This document shows positions 40,001 through 50,793 of a stretch of 64,000 nt of DNA, one piece after another. Within the stretch, counting starts at the first letter, position 1. Each line of letters starts with the position of its first letter. The position numbers and the translations under genes were made by a program. The notes under the pieces were generated by a model. That model had not been told where the DNA came from. It made no database searches and was given only the letters and a program-made list of their open reading frames with translations. The stretch comes from Anastatus disparis. Taxonomy: Eukaryota > Arthropoda > Insecta > Hymenoptera > Eupelmidae. The stretch covers positions 10,289,501 through 10,353,500 of the forward strand of contig JAFFSR010000136.1 in the NCBI GenBank assembly GCA_017163975.1, read 5' to 3'.

Positions 40001-41137
40001 AAAAAATATTTAAAAGCACTGTAAAACAAAGTGAAAGAAATGAAATATTAAAACCGTTTCAATTGAAAATTTATCTTCCTGTCATTTATCCAAACTCTGG
40101 CAATACACTTGCGGTATTGGTAACATATCCTATTCTTAGCATTCACACTAACGCGCTGGACATTCCCTTATGCTTTCGAAGATCATCGTTATAATAATTA
40201 ATGTTTCTTTATAAATGTACATTTCGTGTTAAGCGTTATTTATGGTTTTTATTTTTTTTTTTATTTAAATATGAAATATTATTAATACTTCGAATTTCAC
40301 ACATTTTAAAAAGATGTATTCAAAGAGTTCAAGGTTTGATTATTTAACTATATTACTATTAATAATTAGATGGAATATAACAGGTCTTTGAATTGCGAAA
40401 AACTTTTGTGATTGCGATTTTGAATACACATAAAATTGCTTATGTTAATGCAAAGAAACTCTGTTCGAAATATGCAGGACAGTGTATTTTCTATTTGTTG
40501 GTGATTGTCTAGCGTGCGATAATGTTCATACGATGAATTGCATTTGACTTGACGGTGATCTACGCAAGGAACATCCATGACAGTGCAACATGAAATATAT
40601 ATCGAACGTACAAGCACTTTAAGCGCGTGGTTACTAATTAATGATCTAAGTGCAGTTTTTAATTGATATATCAAGGTATTCTTTTAGAAGAAAGAAAGAG
40701 GCAGTGAAAAAGAAAGAGACATTGATTTTAGGTAGAATTTAAGTAAAATTTTGTCAAATGTGTTTATAATAAGAATAATGTTTTGAAAATTGATAAATGA
40801 AAATGTATCTATTTAACATACTAGTCCTTGAACTCTGAATACACTATACAATCGTAAAGCTTTGGTGAATGCATAACTTTTTATAGTTTATTTAATTATT
40901 GAACTTCTTATTAAAAGAAATTAATAAAGCGTTTTCGTGGTTAACATGTAGCAAAAATTTTATATGTAGAATTTCTTTAAAATCGACATCATAGCCGGAA
41001 AAAATGGCGTTTTTGTTTTATCATTAATAAAAATTTAATATCGTACAATAGTACTTCCTTGCAGGAATTGTATTTTTCTTAGAATATGATCTAAGAGATA
41101 TTTCACGCCAAAGTTTATCATGCATAAGTTCACTGAC
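37094..41137. other. gene-free stretch between two convergent genes
   Basis: This stretch separates the end of the SEA/EGF gene (+) from the end of NTAQ1 (-). It is AT-rich with homopolymer runs. A 102-codon minus-strand open frame at 40366-40674 has no recognisable domain or repeat pattern and no clear gene context, so I did not call it. TTTATT at 40887-40892 (AATAAA on the minus strand) could serve NTAQ1. Confidence 0.55.
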
Positions 41138-43993
41138 TTACGTCGGAGTAGCTTGTGCTTGAGTTTGTGGTGGTGGTGGTGGAGCTGCACTTGGTCTGTA
41201 AAATCGCTCAAATAATTGTTTTAAAGTCATGACTGTTCCTAAACCTGTACTAGGGTCCATATCAATAAAAGCATCCAAATTATCTGTACATGCTGAAAAA
41301 AATAATTATATGATTAGAAATGTTGAAAAAAAACTGTACTAAATTACAAATAATAGTTAATATTTTGAAGGCTATAAAATCCATATATAGGTCATACATT
41401 TTTCTTTTTTTTATATCCTATACTCCGTATATAAGATTTTCGCAAATTTGCAATTTGTTTTATTTTTAAAAAACATAAATATTAAATATATTACATTTAA
41501 AAATTATTGTAAAATTAGAATAAAAAAACCTTAAGAATTGTTAGATCTTGATTTTTAATACAATTTTAACTTTTTAGATTGTATTATTTTTTAAAATTAC
41601 ATAATTTGAGGTCTCGGTGGCTTATCTAGTAGAGCGATGGATTCATAATCTCGAGGCTTCGAGATTACGAATTCATCGCTCTACTGGAATCCCATTCTCG
41701 GCCGATTAATACAAGCAACACTATACGTTACGTGTGCTTTGTTCACAAGCACACTGGCGATTTCCGTCATTAATTAGTATTGCAATGATAGCATAAATAC
41801 AGCGACTTAAAAAAAAATAAATAAAATTAAATACTCACTGGGTGTACAAATGGCACTGTAATCTGGTGGAGTTTTAATCCATGTGCCATCTTTTCTCTTC
41901 ATGTGCTGTCTATCTGATGCAAAATGTTTAAGATAATCACTAGCTGTTACTACTCTGAACATTCTGTGCCATTCTGGAGGCAAAGCTTCATCATTACGAA
42001 AAGTTTCAGTTGCATATTTCCAAAAGAATGTAGGAAAAGGCAACTCGCTATCCAAATCATAAACAACTGCTCTGTCATCTGGATTATAAATCAATATCGC
42101 GTGATAATCCTGCAACAATAAAAACATTTTTTTTTAAAATATTTAAATACATAATATTATATATTAATGCATTTAGAAAATGTTTTTTAAACAATGTATT
42201 TTTACTCACCCATATTACTATTTTGTCTTCATCTCTGCCAGAACGCTGTCTCCATAATGGTACGCTACGTTTAGGATTGCTTATAAAAGCTACATAACAA
42301 TGTTGGAGCTCTGACCCATGTTTTGTTGCAACTTCTTGGCATAGTTTCCAAACATTCTCTTCGCTAAAACACGAAAATATTTTATATTCTTTTATTTGCT
42401 TTGCTTATAATATTTTCTACTTGCTATTAATATTTCAATATTGCATAAGCTTTATTTTAATAAATAAACCATATATTTTTACTCAAGTCTCATATAATGC
42501 TTTCTTCAAAATAGAATTTACTGAAAATATTGTTATAACCTTCGTGTAGAAAAGACAGGCAAAATAGTTTACTGGCTCTAATTTTAATAATTTTAGTCAA
42601 GTTATTTTCGCAAAACGTTATATATTCATAAATGAGCTAAATTTTAGTTTACTGTAGATTTAAAAAAAAAGTTCAATTTTCAATTTATTATTACAATACA
42701 TAAATTCATATTTAAATAATTAACGGTAAAAATCATGAAACCTTTAGAATATTTTTCATTTAAAAAATAAAATTCATTAGCTGCAAAATATTAATGTTTT
42801 AGAAAATATATTTTTTTTTAAATATTAATATTTATGAAGTAGCGTTATTTAAAAGAAAAATGGTGTATAAATTAACTATATGACGCGTGTCATGGTAATC
42901 AGTTAAATGTTTGCGCTTTACCAAGCGATTGCATTAATTAAATAAATCGTAGGACGAACGTCGAACAGGAAAAAGCTCTTGGCCTCGGGGCATTTTACAA
43001 GCTTTCTCCCTTATACATTACATTGAATTGAAAAAAAAAAGAGGAAAGGAAATTCATAAATAATAAAGCAGCTTGTCATCTACATACTCCATCGTCGCGC
43101 AAAAAATTCACATGAAAATAATCAATAAAACGATAAATTACAAAAAGAAAAGAAAAACAGAATAACATTATCGTTCCCCTAAACAAAACGACCACGTCAG
43201 TCTTTTTATCATCATCATTATTCTTTTTTCTCGTTCTTAAAAAAAAAAAAAAAAGTAAACAACCATTTGTTGTAAAGTGCTTTATACTTCAACTATACAA
43301 TTCTAAGGTTTTCTCTCTCTTTTCGTATCATGCAAATTAATAATAAAACGTCAATCCTTGCATGAAAAAAAAGGAGATTAAAAAAAAGAAAAAAAAACGT
43401 ATAATATGGTCGAGTCGAGCGATGTCCTGTTGCCGTCGACGGTGCGCGTTTATGCTGCCTCTGCAACACATGTATCGATCCGCCGCGGGATCTGCCGCAG
43501 TACGTGCCGCTTCTCTCTCTCTCACTTTTCTCTTTATTGGTGTATGCTGGCCATCATACCGCGTGTGATACAGTAAAGTATGTGTACATGTATATCTATA
43601 TATATAGGTATGTATACATACATCGAAAGAAGAGAGAAAATAAGAAATATTTACTACCTTCAGCCTGGCCTCGTGCGCCCTAACGAGAGAAAAACGCGAA
43701 AGCTTTACTTTATACACGCGCGCTTATTTTTTTTTTTTATCCTCTTTATTGTTCTTTCAGCTATGCTATCTATGCACGTTATAAAACAATGAGAATGAAA
43801 GCTTTGCGTCTGTTAATATATGAAAAAGGATTAAAAAAAAATGATGAGATTGTGGTAGTGGGTGGTGATATTTAAAATGATTTTTTTAATTATTAACTTA
43901 CCAAAAACAGCTTGTATAGACACAATCAGATCTTTTTGAGAAAAGCGGTACCAAAGGCTTTGTATTAGGTATTACACGAATATCTGTAGCCAT
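41138..43993 (-). CDS. tun: protein N-terminal glutamine amidohydrolase (NTAQ1/tungus), 4 exons, 223 aa
   Basis: Exons in coding order: 43993-43902, 42363-42210, 42109-41839, 41292-41138. All junctions are GT/AG and the total is 672 nt with the stop. The enzyme converts an N-terminal Gln to Glu, the first step of the Arg/N-degron route to protein breakdown, in the cytosol or nucleus. The start gives MATDIRVIPNTKPLVPLFSK followed by CVYTSCFCEENVWKLC across the first junction, with catalytic Cys29. The second junction rebuilds the family hallmark IVIWDYHAILI, with the catalytic His. YDLDSELPFP supplies the acidic residue of the Cys-His-Asp set. The C-terminal FIDMDPSTGLG segment is also conserved. 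The length is close to the usual 205-225 residues. The tail has an unusual run of five prolines and Gln/Ala repeats. Intron 3 holds a SINE. Confidence 0.95.
41608..41812 (+). mobile_element. rearranged SINE copy with an internal hairpin, intron 3 of NTAQ1
   Basis: The family head (GAGGTCTCGGTGGCTTATCT), body (CAAGCAACACTATACG) and tail (CAGCGACTTAAAAAAAAATA) are present. The tRNA-like head is followed by an inverted copy of itself: 41629-41654 and 41659-41684 are complementary at 24 of 26 positions around a 4-nt loop. The element is antisense to NTAQ1 and its tail ends about 27 bp from the end of exon 3. Confidence 0.85.
43420..43560. other. GC-rich island in intron 1 of NTAQ1
   Basis: About 140 bp with many CpG dinucleotides and GC-rich words (GTCGACGGTGCGCG, CGATCCGCCGCGGGATCTGC) stand out from the AT-rich intron. 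Both strands are open in some frames (68 and 126 codons), but the translations are Arg/Ala-rich and look composition-driven. It may be a regulatory element or an unlisted exon. No clear identity. Confidence 0.4.
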
Positions 43994-45086
43994 CTTATTT
44001 GTTTACAAACGTTGAGCACGCAATATTATTCGATATTCTATATATTGATGTTTTGCTTTCTCTTTCTATCTTACTCTTTATACAAAAGGGGTTGCCACCT
44101 GCAAAATTTCTTCCTTCTTCTTCCTTGTTGACTATATAGCTTTATGAAAAAAGGAGCAATATTATGGCTACTTGCCTCTATGGTCTTTGCGATCAATTTT
44201 ATTTTTTCACGATTCTTATTTTAAATTTTACAAATGAACGTTAATTTTGTGCAGTTGGTCGTTTAAATATTTATACAACACTTGAAAGGATTGGATAATT
44301 TGCACATTAACACACACCGCATAATATATAAGATTTAGCCAAAGGAGTGAGTTTTTCTTTCTGCTACGGGGAAAACGGAACTAACTGCTGCCACCACTAC
44401 ACTACGTATGACTAGTTTTTGTTGCGCAGACGGCCAGTGAACATTCCCGAATTCGATAGTTTTAAGAGATGGCGAACAATGTGAACTTAAAAGCAAGTGG
44501 AGGCGCGCTTTATATTATCAAGTCATTCCGCAAGGTGGCAGTCATTTAAAAAAAAAAGCCGCGAACAGCTTGCTGATTCAATTTATAATTTTGTTAAGAA
44601 AAAAATCAATAATATGAAATTATAAAATTTATTAATATTTTATGGTTGAAAATGAAAAATAGTTAATAATTAGGTTATTTTTAGTAACCATTAAAGTAAA
44701 TGTTATTTCTATATAGAGCAGAATCATTCCGAGGCACATTGTTAAAATGTACAATTAGATTTATTAAAATCAATTCACGCATACCTTTAAAAAAAACATC
44801 GAAAAACAATTAAAAAACTTTATTTTTCAATTTTGATTTAGAAATTTTGTTTAGAATATTTATATACTATTATACTATACTAGAATATTTCATCTTTTCG
44901 AAATCTTTCTATAAAGTTTGCTATCTTTATCAACGTTACAATCAACGTTACAAATTTAGAAAATGCAAGGGTATAAATTTCTGGTAATAAATAAAATAAA
45001 TACTCGCTTGATTTAAAAAGTTAATTTATTAAAATATATATAAATAGATTTTTCAAAGTAAAAATGTACAAATAATATAATAAACA
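43994..45086. promoter_or_regulatory. probable promoter and upstream region of NTAQ1
   Basis: On the minus strand this lies directly before the NTAQ1 start codon and after the end of the nucleotidyltransferase gene. It contains no gene. A less AT-rich patch near 44340-44540 precedes NTAQ1 by about 400 bp. No core promoter element can be fixed. Confidence 0.35.
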
Positions 45087-45092
45087 TTTATT
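45087..45092 (-). terminator. AATAAA poly(A) signal of the nucleotidyltransferase gene
   Basis: TTTATT on the plus strand reads AATAAA on the minus strand, 157 nt after the stop codon at 45249. The position is plausible, but the hexamer is frequent in this sequence. Confidence 0.35.
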
Positions 45093-45248
45093 GATATAAG
45101 TGATAGAAATTTCTATTATTATTTGTACCGATTACATTTAAATATATATTATTATGTGTATATATTAATATTTATGAGTCCAATAAAGATTTTTACTTGA
45201 TAGCTTAAAACAGCAGGCCAATTTCAACACTAAAAAAAATAATCCATT

Positions 45249-47522
45249 TTAACTCTTATCGTTCATTTCATCAAATAACTTTACACTTTCAGAACAATAA
45301 TGTCGGAATTTTCTTAATATAGTTTTCTTTACAGCTTTTGTAATATTCTGTGAGTGTTCTACGGGATCTTGTATGCAAAAAGGCGAATCAAATCGAAAAC
45401 GTTCATAATCTTCATCTTCTTCATCAATAAATCCATCAGAATCATTTGTCATTTTCGGAAAATATTTATATTTAACGAATTCTTCTTTTTTAACAATTTT
45501 ACCAAAATACGGGCAAATAACATCAGTTTGATAATTGAAGGTGCTGTAATACTTAAAAAATCCGCTTAACAAACTTTTGGTATCTTCTTCTGTATTATCA
45601 GCAACCGTAAAATGATTATTACTCTCTTCTAAAACAAAAAAAATATAATATAATTTAAATTTTTCTGTATTTTTAATTATACCCTTAGCCAGACTAATTA
45701 TTGTTTTATCTTTTCTCATTGTCTATAAAATTAAATTTTTATCATGAATTATATTTAAGATAAAAAATATTACATTTTGGCCAATTTAAACATTTAAAAT
45801 TGTTTAAATGATATCGTTTATGTGACAAACGATATAAATTTTTTAAAATTTATATAAAATTCAACTCACCAAAAGGAGTTTTAAGATTTCCATGTATAAT
45901 TGGTAATATTTTACGTATTTGTAAATAAAAAATCACCATCCATGATACAGCAAAAGTAGTTAATAGTTCGTGTCCAGATAAACGACAAAGAAACGTCCAT
46001 TTTTTTACAAAAAGAATAAGTTCTCGACATGGTGAATAGGCCTTAACAAAATACCTAAAACATAAATAATATTATTAATTTTTATATTTTTTTAATAAAT
46101 AAAATTGATTGAAATCTTATTTTATTACCTTATCAGATTTGATTTTTGAACACCAAAATGACTATCAAAAGATATATCACAATAAAGACGAGTTTTAATG
46201 TGTCTTAATTTTAAAATTGGCACCCTAGCTTCAAGAATCAGTTCATCTATAATCCACACATCTTCGTATTTACAAAATTCTTTTTCGATGGATATTAGTT
46301 TCTCTTTAGAATTCATTTCATCGTTATTGCAGTTTATTAATATGTCTAAATCAGACTCTGGGAAAGCTAAACGCGATAATCTTGAGCCAAATAATTTAAT
46401 GCTAGATGTTGATTCCCAATTTTTTGCAATCGTTAAAACATCATTGAGTAATTTATCCTCAAGACATTGATCAATATCATTAGATTTATTAACCAAAATT
46501 TTAATTTCAGTAACATAATTATTAATTATGTTTTTGGCAAAAATTGGCATATTACTGATTTCATAATCCCGTGATTTAAGTAAATATCTATGAATCGGCT
46601 CGTCGCAATGAAGAAAATAACCTTCTGGTTCGCCGTACCAATATTCTACGCAAACAGGACAAAAATTATACTGTAATTTATTTTCTCCGATCATTTTAAC
46701 ATTATCCAAATGTTCATCTTGTAAAAGATGTTCAACAAAAAATAATTCGGAATTAAATTTTTCTAAACATATTTCACAGAAAAATTTTTCCGTATAATAC
46801 CAAGCTGATATTAGTATATTTTTTATTTTATTAGATAAATTTTCTGCTGATTTTTTTCTTGATTTGACGTTATTAATGTGTTGCCCTTGTTTCATATGAT
46901 TATCTAAATCGCTTGCAATAACTACTTCATTGCAAGCGTAGCATTTCACTGCTAGTGATCGATCAGATGTCTGTTTCATATAATTACTGACCAGTTTTAA
47001 ATCACTATCATCTTCGTCGTATTTATTAATTAACTCAATTGGCCACTGATCAAACATAAAATATTTTTTTATACACAATTGAACAGCTTGTGGATCGGTA
47101 AATTTAAATCTGATTTGATTGGTTAATTTACGACCTTGTTTTAAGAAAAATTCATAAACTCGTTCAACGTGCTCTTTTTTACTCAAATGATTAAATATTA
47201 GTTGTCTATCATTTGAAATTTCTAAATTACATGGTAAACATAATCTGCTCGATTCTAATGGGAACATCAGATTTATTTCTAACTTCAATATATCAATATT
47301 TTTAGAACAGATATTGTAGATATTTTGATCATTTTTTTCAAGACAATATGAAAAATATTTTTCACCAATTGATGAAAGTAATAATCTCGCTCTTATCTTT
47401 TTTGACGCTGCCGATGGCAATGCTAACATCGAAATAGAAATTTCTGATTCACATTCTTCTTCGCTATCTTCACTATATTTTTGTTCTTTAAAATCTAAAA
47501 GATCACTTATTAATGAATCCAT
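45249..47522 (-). CDS. terminal nucleotidyltransferase (non-canonical poly(A)/poly(U) polymerase) with four zinc fingers, 3 exons, 652 aa
   Basis: Exons: 47522-46129, 46054-45870, 45628-45249. GT/AG junctions keep frame over 1959 nt. The family adds A or U residues to RNA 3' ends. The catalytic signature is LFGSRLSRLAFPESDLDI at 377-394 (FGS, then Asp391 and Asp393), with the third metal-binding Asp at 449 in LYCDISFD. Exons 2 and 3 encode the helical central domain (FVKKWTFLCRLSGHELLTTF) and a PAP-associated segment ending near DPVEHSQNIT. Before the catalytic part sit four C2H2 fingers with U1/JAZ-type spacing: Cys95/98-His112/118, Cys194/197-His209/215, Cys249/252-His265/271 and Cys288/291-His305/311. 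The N-terminus is acidic. An in-frame stop lies 15 codons upstream of the chosen Met. It could be a TUT1-, TUT4/7- or Tailor-type enzyme, and I cannot decide which or whether it adds A or U. Confidence 0.88.
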
Positions 47523-47930
47523 TTCTTCAAAATCTAAACGTTCTATATCCGATGTGATGTTTTAAAATTATTTCTAAATTTTTTAAATTCTACTATTTTA
47601 ATTTTGTTAATTTAAAGTTTTCTAAACGTATGATTTTTACGAAATTGTGTAAATATTTTCTAAAATTTTTATACTGATATTGTCAATTTTAGAAACAGCA
47701 CTTCTATTCTTTATTATATTGATATTTTCTCTTTTACACTACTAACGCACAATTCTTTATATTTCTTTTGTTGAAAATCAGATTAGTTTACACTGTATAA
47801 TTTTAATTTCTCTGAGCACCTTACGCTTCGAATTTTGCTGGCTGACTATTGAAGAATTTATTTTTGAAAAATAATTTGGAAGAAACAATTTATACATCCT
47901 CAGGTCTGATTGGCAAATGAGAAAGGGTAG
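47523..47930. other. AT-rich 5' flank of the nucleotidyltransferase gene
   Basis: No gene was seen. It should contain the start of transcription of the minus-strand gene ending at 47522. No motif stands out. Confidence 0.4.
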
Positions 47931-48210
47931 ACCTGGATATTTTAACTTTATAAAATTAACCGAAAAACAATGGTGTGGTATGAAATTTCAACCAGTCTTA
48001 TTAAAGAAAAAGAAAAAAATACCTGAATATTTTTCTCTACAAAATTAGCCGAAAAACAAAGATGCGTTATAAAATATTGACCTCAAGAAAGCCGTATTGG
48101 AGAATTAGAAAAAAATACCTGGATATTTTTTTCTACAAAATTAACCGAAAAACAAAGGTGCATTATAAAATTTCTACCTGAACAAAGCTATCTCATTATT
48201 GCTCCACTAC
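47931..48210. repeat. tandem repeat of about 93 bp, three copies
   Basis: ACCTG(G/A)ATATTTT begins at 47931, 48021 and 48117 (spacings 90 and 96). Each is followed by AAAATTA(A/G)CCGAAAAACAA and then a GGTG/GATGCG-like segment ending in TATAAAAT or TATGAAAT. Weaker echoes of the TTTACCTGA word continue at about 48231, 48327 and 48376. No coding potential. Confidence 0.75.
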
Positions 48211-48632
48211 TAAAATGGATTATTTTAAATCTTTACCTGAAATGTTCTTTAAGCGCTAAATGAACATACTGTTGCAAGGCACTAGATTGGAGAAATTCAT
48301 GCGTACAATTATTTTCCGTTATACTTTTACCTGATTTTAATATTATTTCCTTTTATTTATGTCAGGTTTAATATATTTTACCTGAAAATTTTGCACATAA
48401 AATAATTCAACTAGACTCTTGTTTCAGAGAGATAAACTATATAGTGCTATAATTGTTAAAAACATTGATTAAATTTCTTTTATCCTCATAAAAGTGGGGT
48501 GCAGCTTACTAAAGCGACCCCCCCCCAATATATAATTCTTTAATTGAATAAAATTATTCAATTTATTATATGGAAAATGATGAAAAATGTACCACTCACA
48601 TTTTTTAAGCATACATTATAAAGAAAAATGTT

Positions 48633-48815
48633 GAGGTCTCCGTGGCGTATTCGGTCGAGCGATAGATTCGTAATTTCGAGGTCCCGAGTTCGAATCCTGC
48701 CGATTGATATAAGCATCACTGTATACGACACACATGCTCTGTTCATAAATACATTAAAAACTTCCGTCGCCAATTAGTGTCGTAATGATCATAAATAAAG
48801 CGATGTTAAATAAAA
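48633..48815 (+). mobile_element. tRNA-derived SINE copy, left half of an inverted pair
   Basis: Head GAGGTCTCCGTGGCGTATTC, then GATTCGTAATTTCGAGG, B-box equivalent GAGTTCGAATCC, a short deletion after it (the CTCTCGG piece is missing), body and tail AAGCGATGTTAAATAAAATA. A reverse-strand copy follows at 49051-49234. Confidence 0.85.
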
Positions 48816-49050
48816 TAATAAAAAAGAAAAATGTTGGAAACACTCTAAGTTGTATATTCACGCTTCAAGTTACGACCGCATATTTATTGATAACAAAGTG
48901 AATAATACTATTTTTTTTCTATAACATTTATTCTGTGAAATTATTTTATCTATTTTTTTTATTTATTAGTATCAGCTATTGATTATCTTAAACATATTGC
49001 ATTAGATGTCATAAAGCTTTTTTTTTAAATTACTTGATTTTTAAAAATTT

Positions 49051-49234
49051 CATTTAACGTTGGTGTATTTATATTATTGCGATGCTAATTAGCGACGGCT
49101 TTCAGTGTCTTTGGGAACAAAGCAGAGGTAACGTACAATGGTGGTTGTATTATTGGACCGAGGATGGGATTCGAACTCAGAATCATAAATCCAGGACGAA
49201 TCCATCGCTATACCGAGATCCACTGACGACCTCT
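49051..49234 (-). mobile_element. tRNA-derived SINE copy, right half of an inverted pair
   Basis: Reverse orientation: CATTTAACGTTGGTG (tail), GCGATGCTAATTAGCGACGG, GGGATTCGAACTCAGA (complement of the B box), CCACTGACGACCTC (complement of the head). The copy has lost the family's CCGCTCTCGG spelling (CCTCGGTCC here). Confidence 0.85.
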
Positions 49235-49487
49235 TATTCTATCAATGTTGCAAAAGTTTTGTGCAAATTTTTTAAGTTTCTTAGACTAAAAATATTAATA
49301 AATGAATTTTTTTTAAAGTTTCGATAACAAAATAAAAAATTGAATTGAATTCAATTTGATTTATTTTTCTAGTAACATATTTTTGAAAATATTATACTTT
49401 TATAAAAATTTTTTAATTTCAATTTTTTAAAAGTTTAGAACAAATATATAAAAAATAAGAAAATTGATTCATTTATTGTGGAATCAT

Positions 49488-49860
49488 TTTAAATATATCG
49501 ACGGCTGAGAGGAATAACCCCGTAACTCATCAAATATTTCAAAAACTCCATAACTTGGATAACATTTCGAAAATTCCATACCTGGCGTTTAGTTCAAGAA
49601 TTCCATAACTCAAATACCTATTGCATTTCTTTAATTTTAAGTAAAAATTTTCAAAAATACAATTTCTGTAAAATAAAAACAATAAAATTGATTTTGTTTT
49701 GCATTTTAAATCGAGCTAATTTTGTAGAAATCGTATTTTAAAATCCTGCAGATTTGTTACTATAAAATTAAAGAAAATAAATACGTCTTTGAGTTATAGA
49801 ATTTTTAAAATCTTTAATGAGTTATGAGATTATTCCTCTCAGCAGTCGATATACTTTAAA
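49488..49860. mobile_element. 373-bp MITE with about 43-bp inverted ends
   Basis: The left end carries CGACGGCTGAGAGGAATAAC, and the reverse complement of the right end carries CGACTGCTGAGAGGAATAAT. Similarity runs about 43 bp (TTTAAA outermost, TAACTCAT innermost) with a handful of differences. Interior sequence repeats the word TTCCATAACT. No open frame. It is a non-autonomous DNA transposon of unknown superfamily, and no target duplication is certain because both flanks are AT-rich. Confidence 0.8.
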
Positions 49861-49947
49861 TGTATATATACAGATCTTTCAAAAGCTAGGTCATTTTTTC
49901 AAAGGGACAGATGTACATTACGTAATATATTTAATATGTATATTCTT

Positions 49948-49949
<2 letters not shown>

Positions 49950-50004
<55 letters not shown>
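49950..50004. repeat. (AT)n microsatellite
   Basis: About 27 uninterrupted AT units, among the longest simple repeats in the window, 90 bp beyond a MITE. Confidence 0.95.
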
Positions 50005-50006
<2 letters not shown>

Positions 50007-50717
50007 CAAATGCATGAAATTTAGGTTTTTTATTAAAAATTTACAAAATATAAAACCATCAAACTTTCAAATATATATATTTTTTTAAAACAGTAACCAA
50101 AAACAATACATGTAGCTAATGAAAAACATGTTTTTTCCTTTTGTATCCGAATTGTAATAATTAATAAAAAAATGAATGATTTTAATAAAATTATTAGAAT
50201 GTAAAATTAGACTATAGTAGCAAAGACAACTGGAGATTTTGCTTAAAATTTAGTATGTAATTTTCAATAAGGTAAAATGATTAAATAAATTATATATCTG
50301 AAAAAAAATTATTAAGTTTATTATTAAATGATTCAGTACAATCATAGGTTTTACAAGATGGCTCATATATGTTATACTAAAGAATTCATTATTCTTTCAC
50401 ACTGTTGTAATATTCTTCTTGTTATTTTTACGATTTAAAAAAATACTTAAATAATTATATTGTTTCTAACATAAAGATGAAATTCTTGAACCATTCAAAT
50501 ACGTTTTTAATTGAAGTTTTTCCAGTTTTGCAATCACTTCACAGAGCACAAAAAAATTGCTATTTCATTATTAAAAAGTCACTGCATTTAATCTGATCAA
50601 CGAAGTATTGTAAGTTTCTTCTATGGAAGACAAAATGTTTCAAGCTGCATCAGTCATTTCAGAAACTGTAAAATCATAAGATTTTCAAATATATTTATGA
50701 GTTTCTACGCAAAGTAT

Positions 50718-50723
50718 TTTATT
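50718..50723 (-). terminator. AATAAA poly(A) signal of CFDP1/Yeti
   Basis: AATAAA on the minus strand lies about 70 nt past the CFDP1 stop codon. The spacing is reasonable, but the motif is common here. Confidence 0.4.
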
Positions 50724-50793
50724 ATGATCAGACTTAAACTTCTTACATCAAACGACTATTAAACTCAGTCAACAGTTTATAAGTATCAAATTG

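Noticed and set aside
40366..40674. 102-codon minus-strand open frame between the convergent genes
   Set aside because: No recognisable domain or conserved-looking pattern. The length is possible by chance in a 64-kb window. It could be a small gene, but I cannot support it.
43337..43717. 126-codon minus-strand open frame in NTAQ1 intron 1
   Set aside because: The Arg/Ala-rich translation follows the GC-rich island and simple repeats. Splicing of NTAQ1 across it rebuilds the family signature exactly, so it is intronic.
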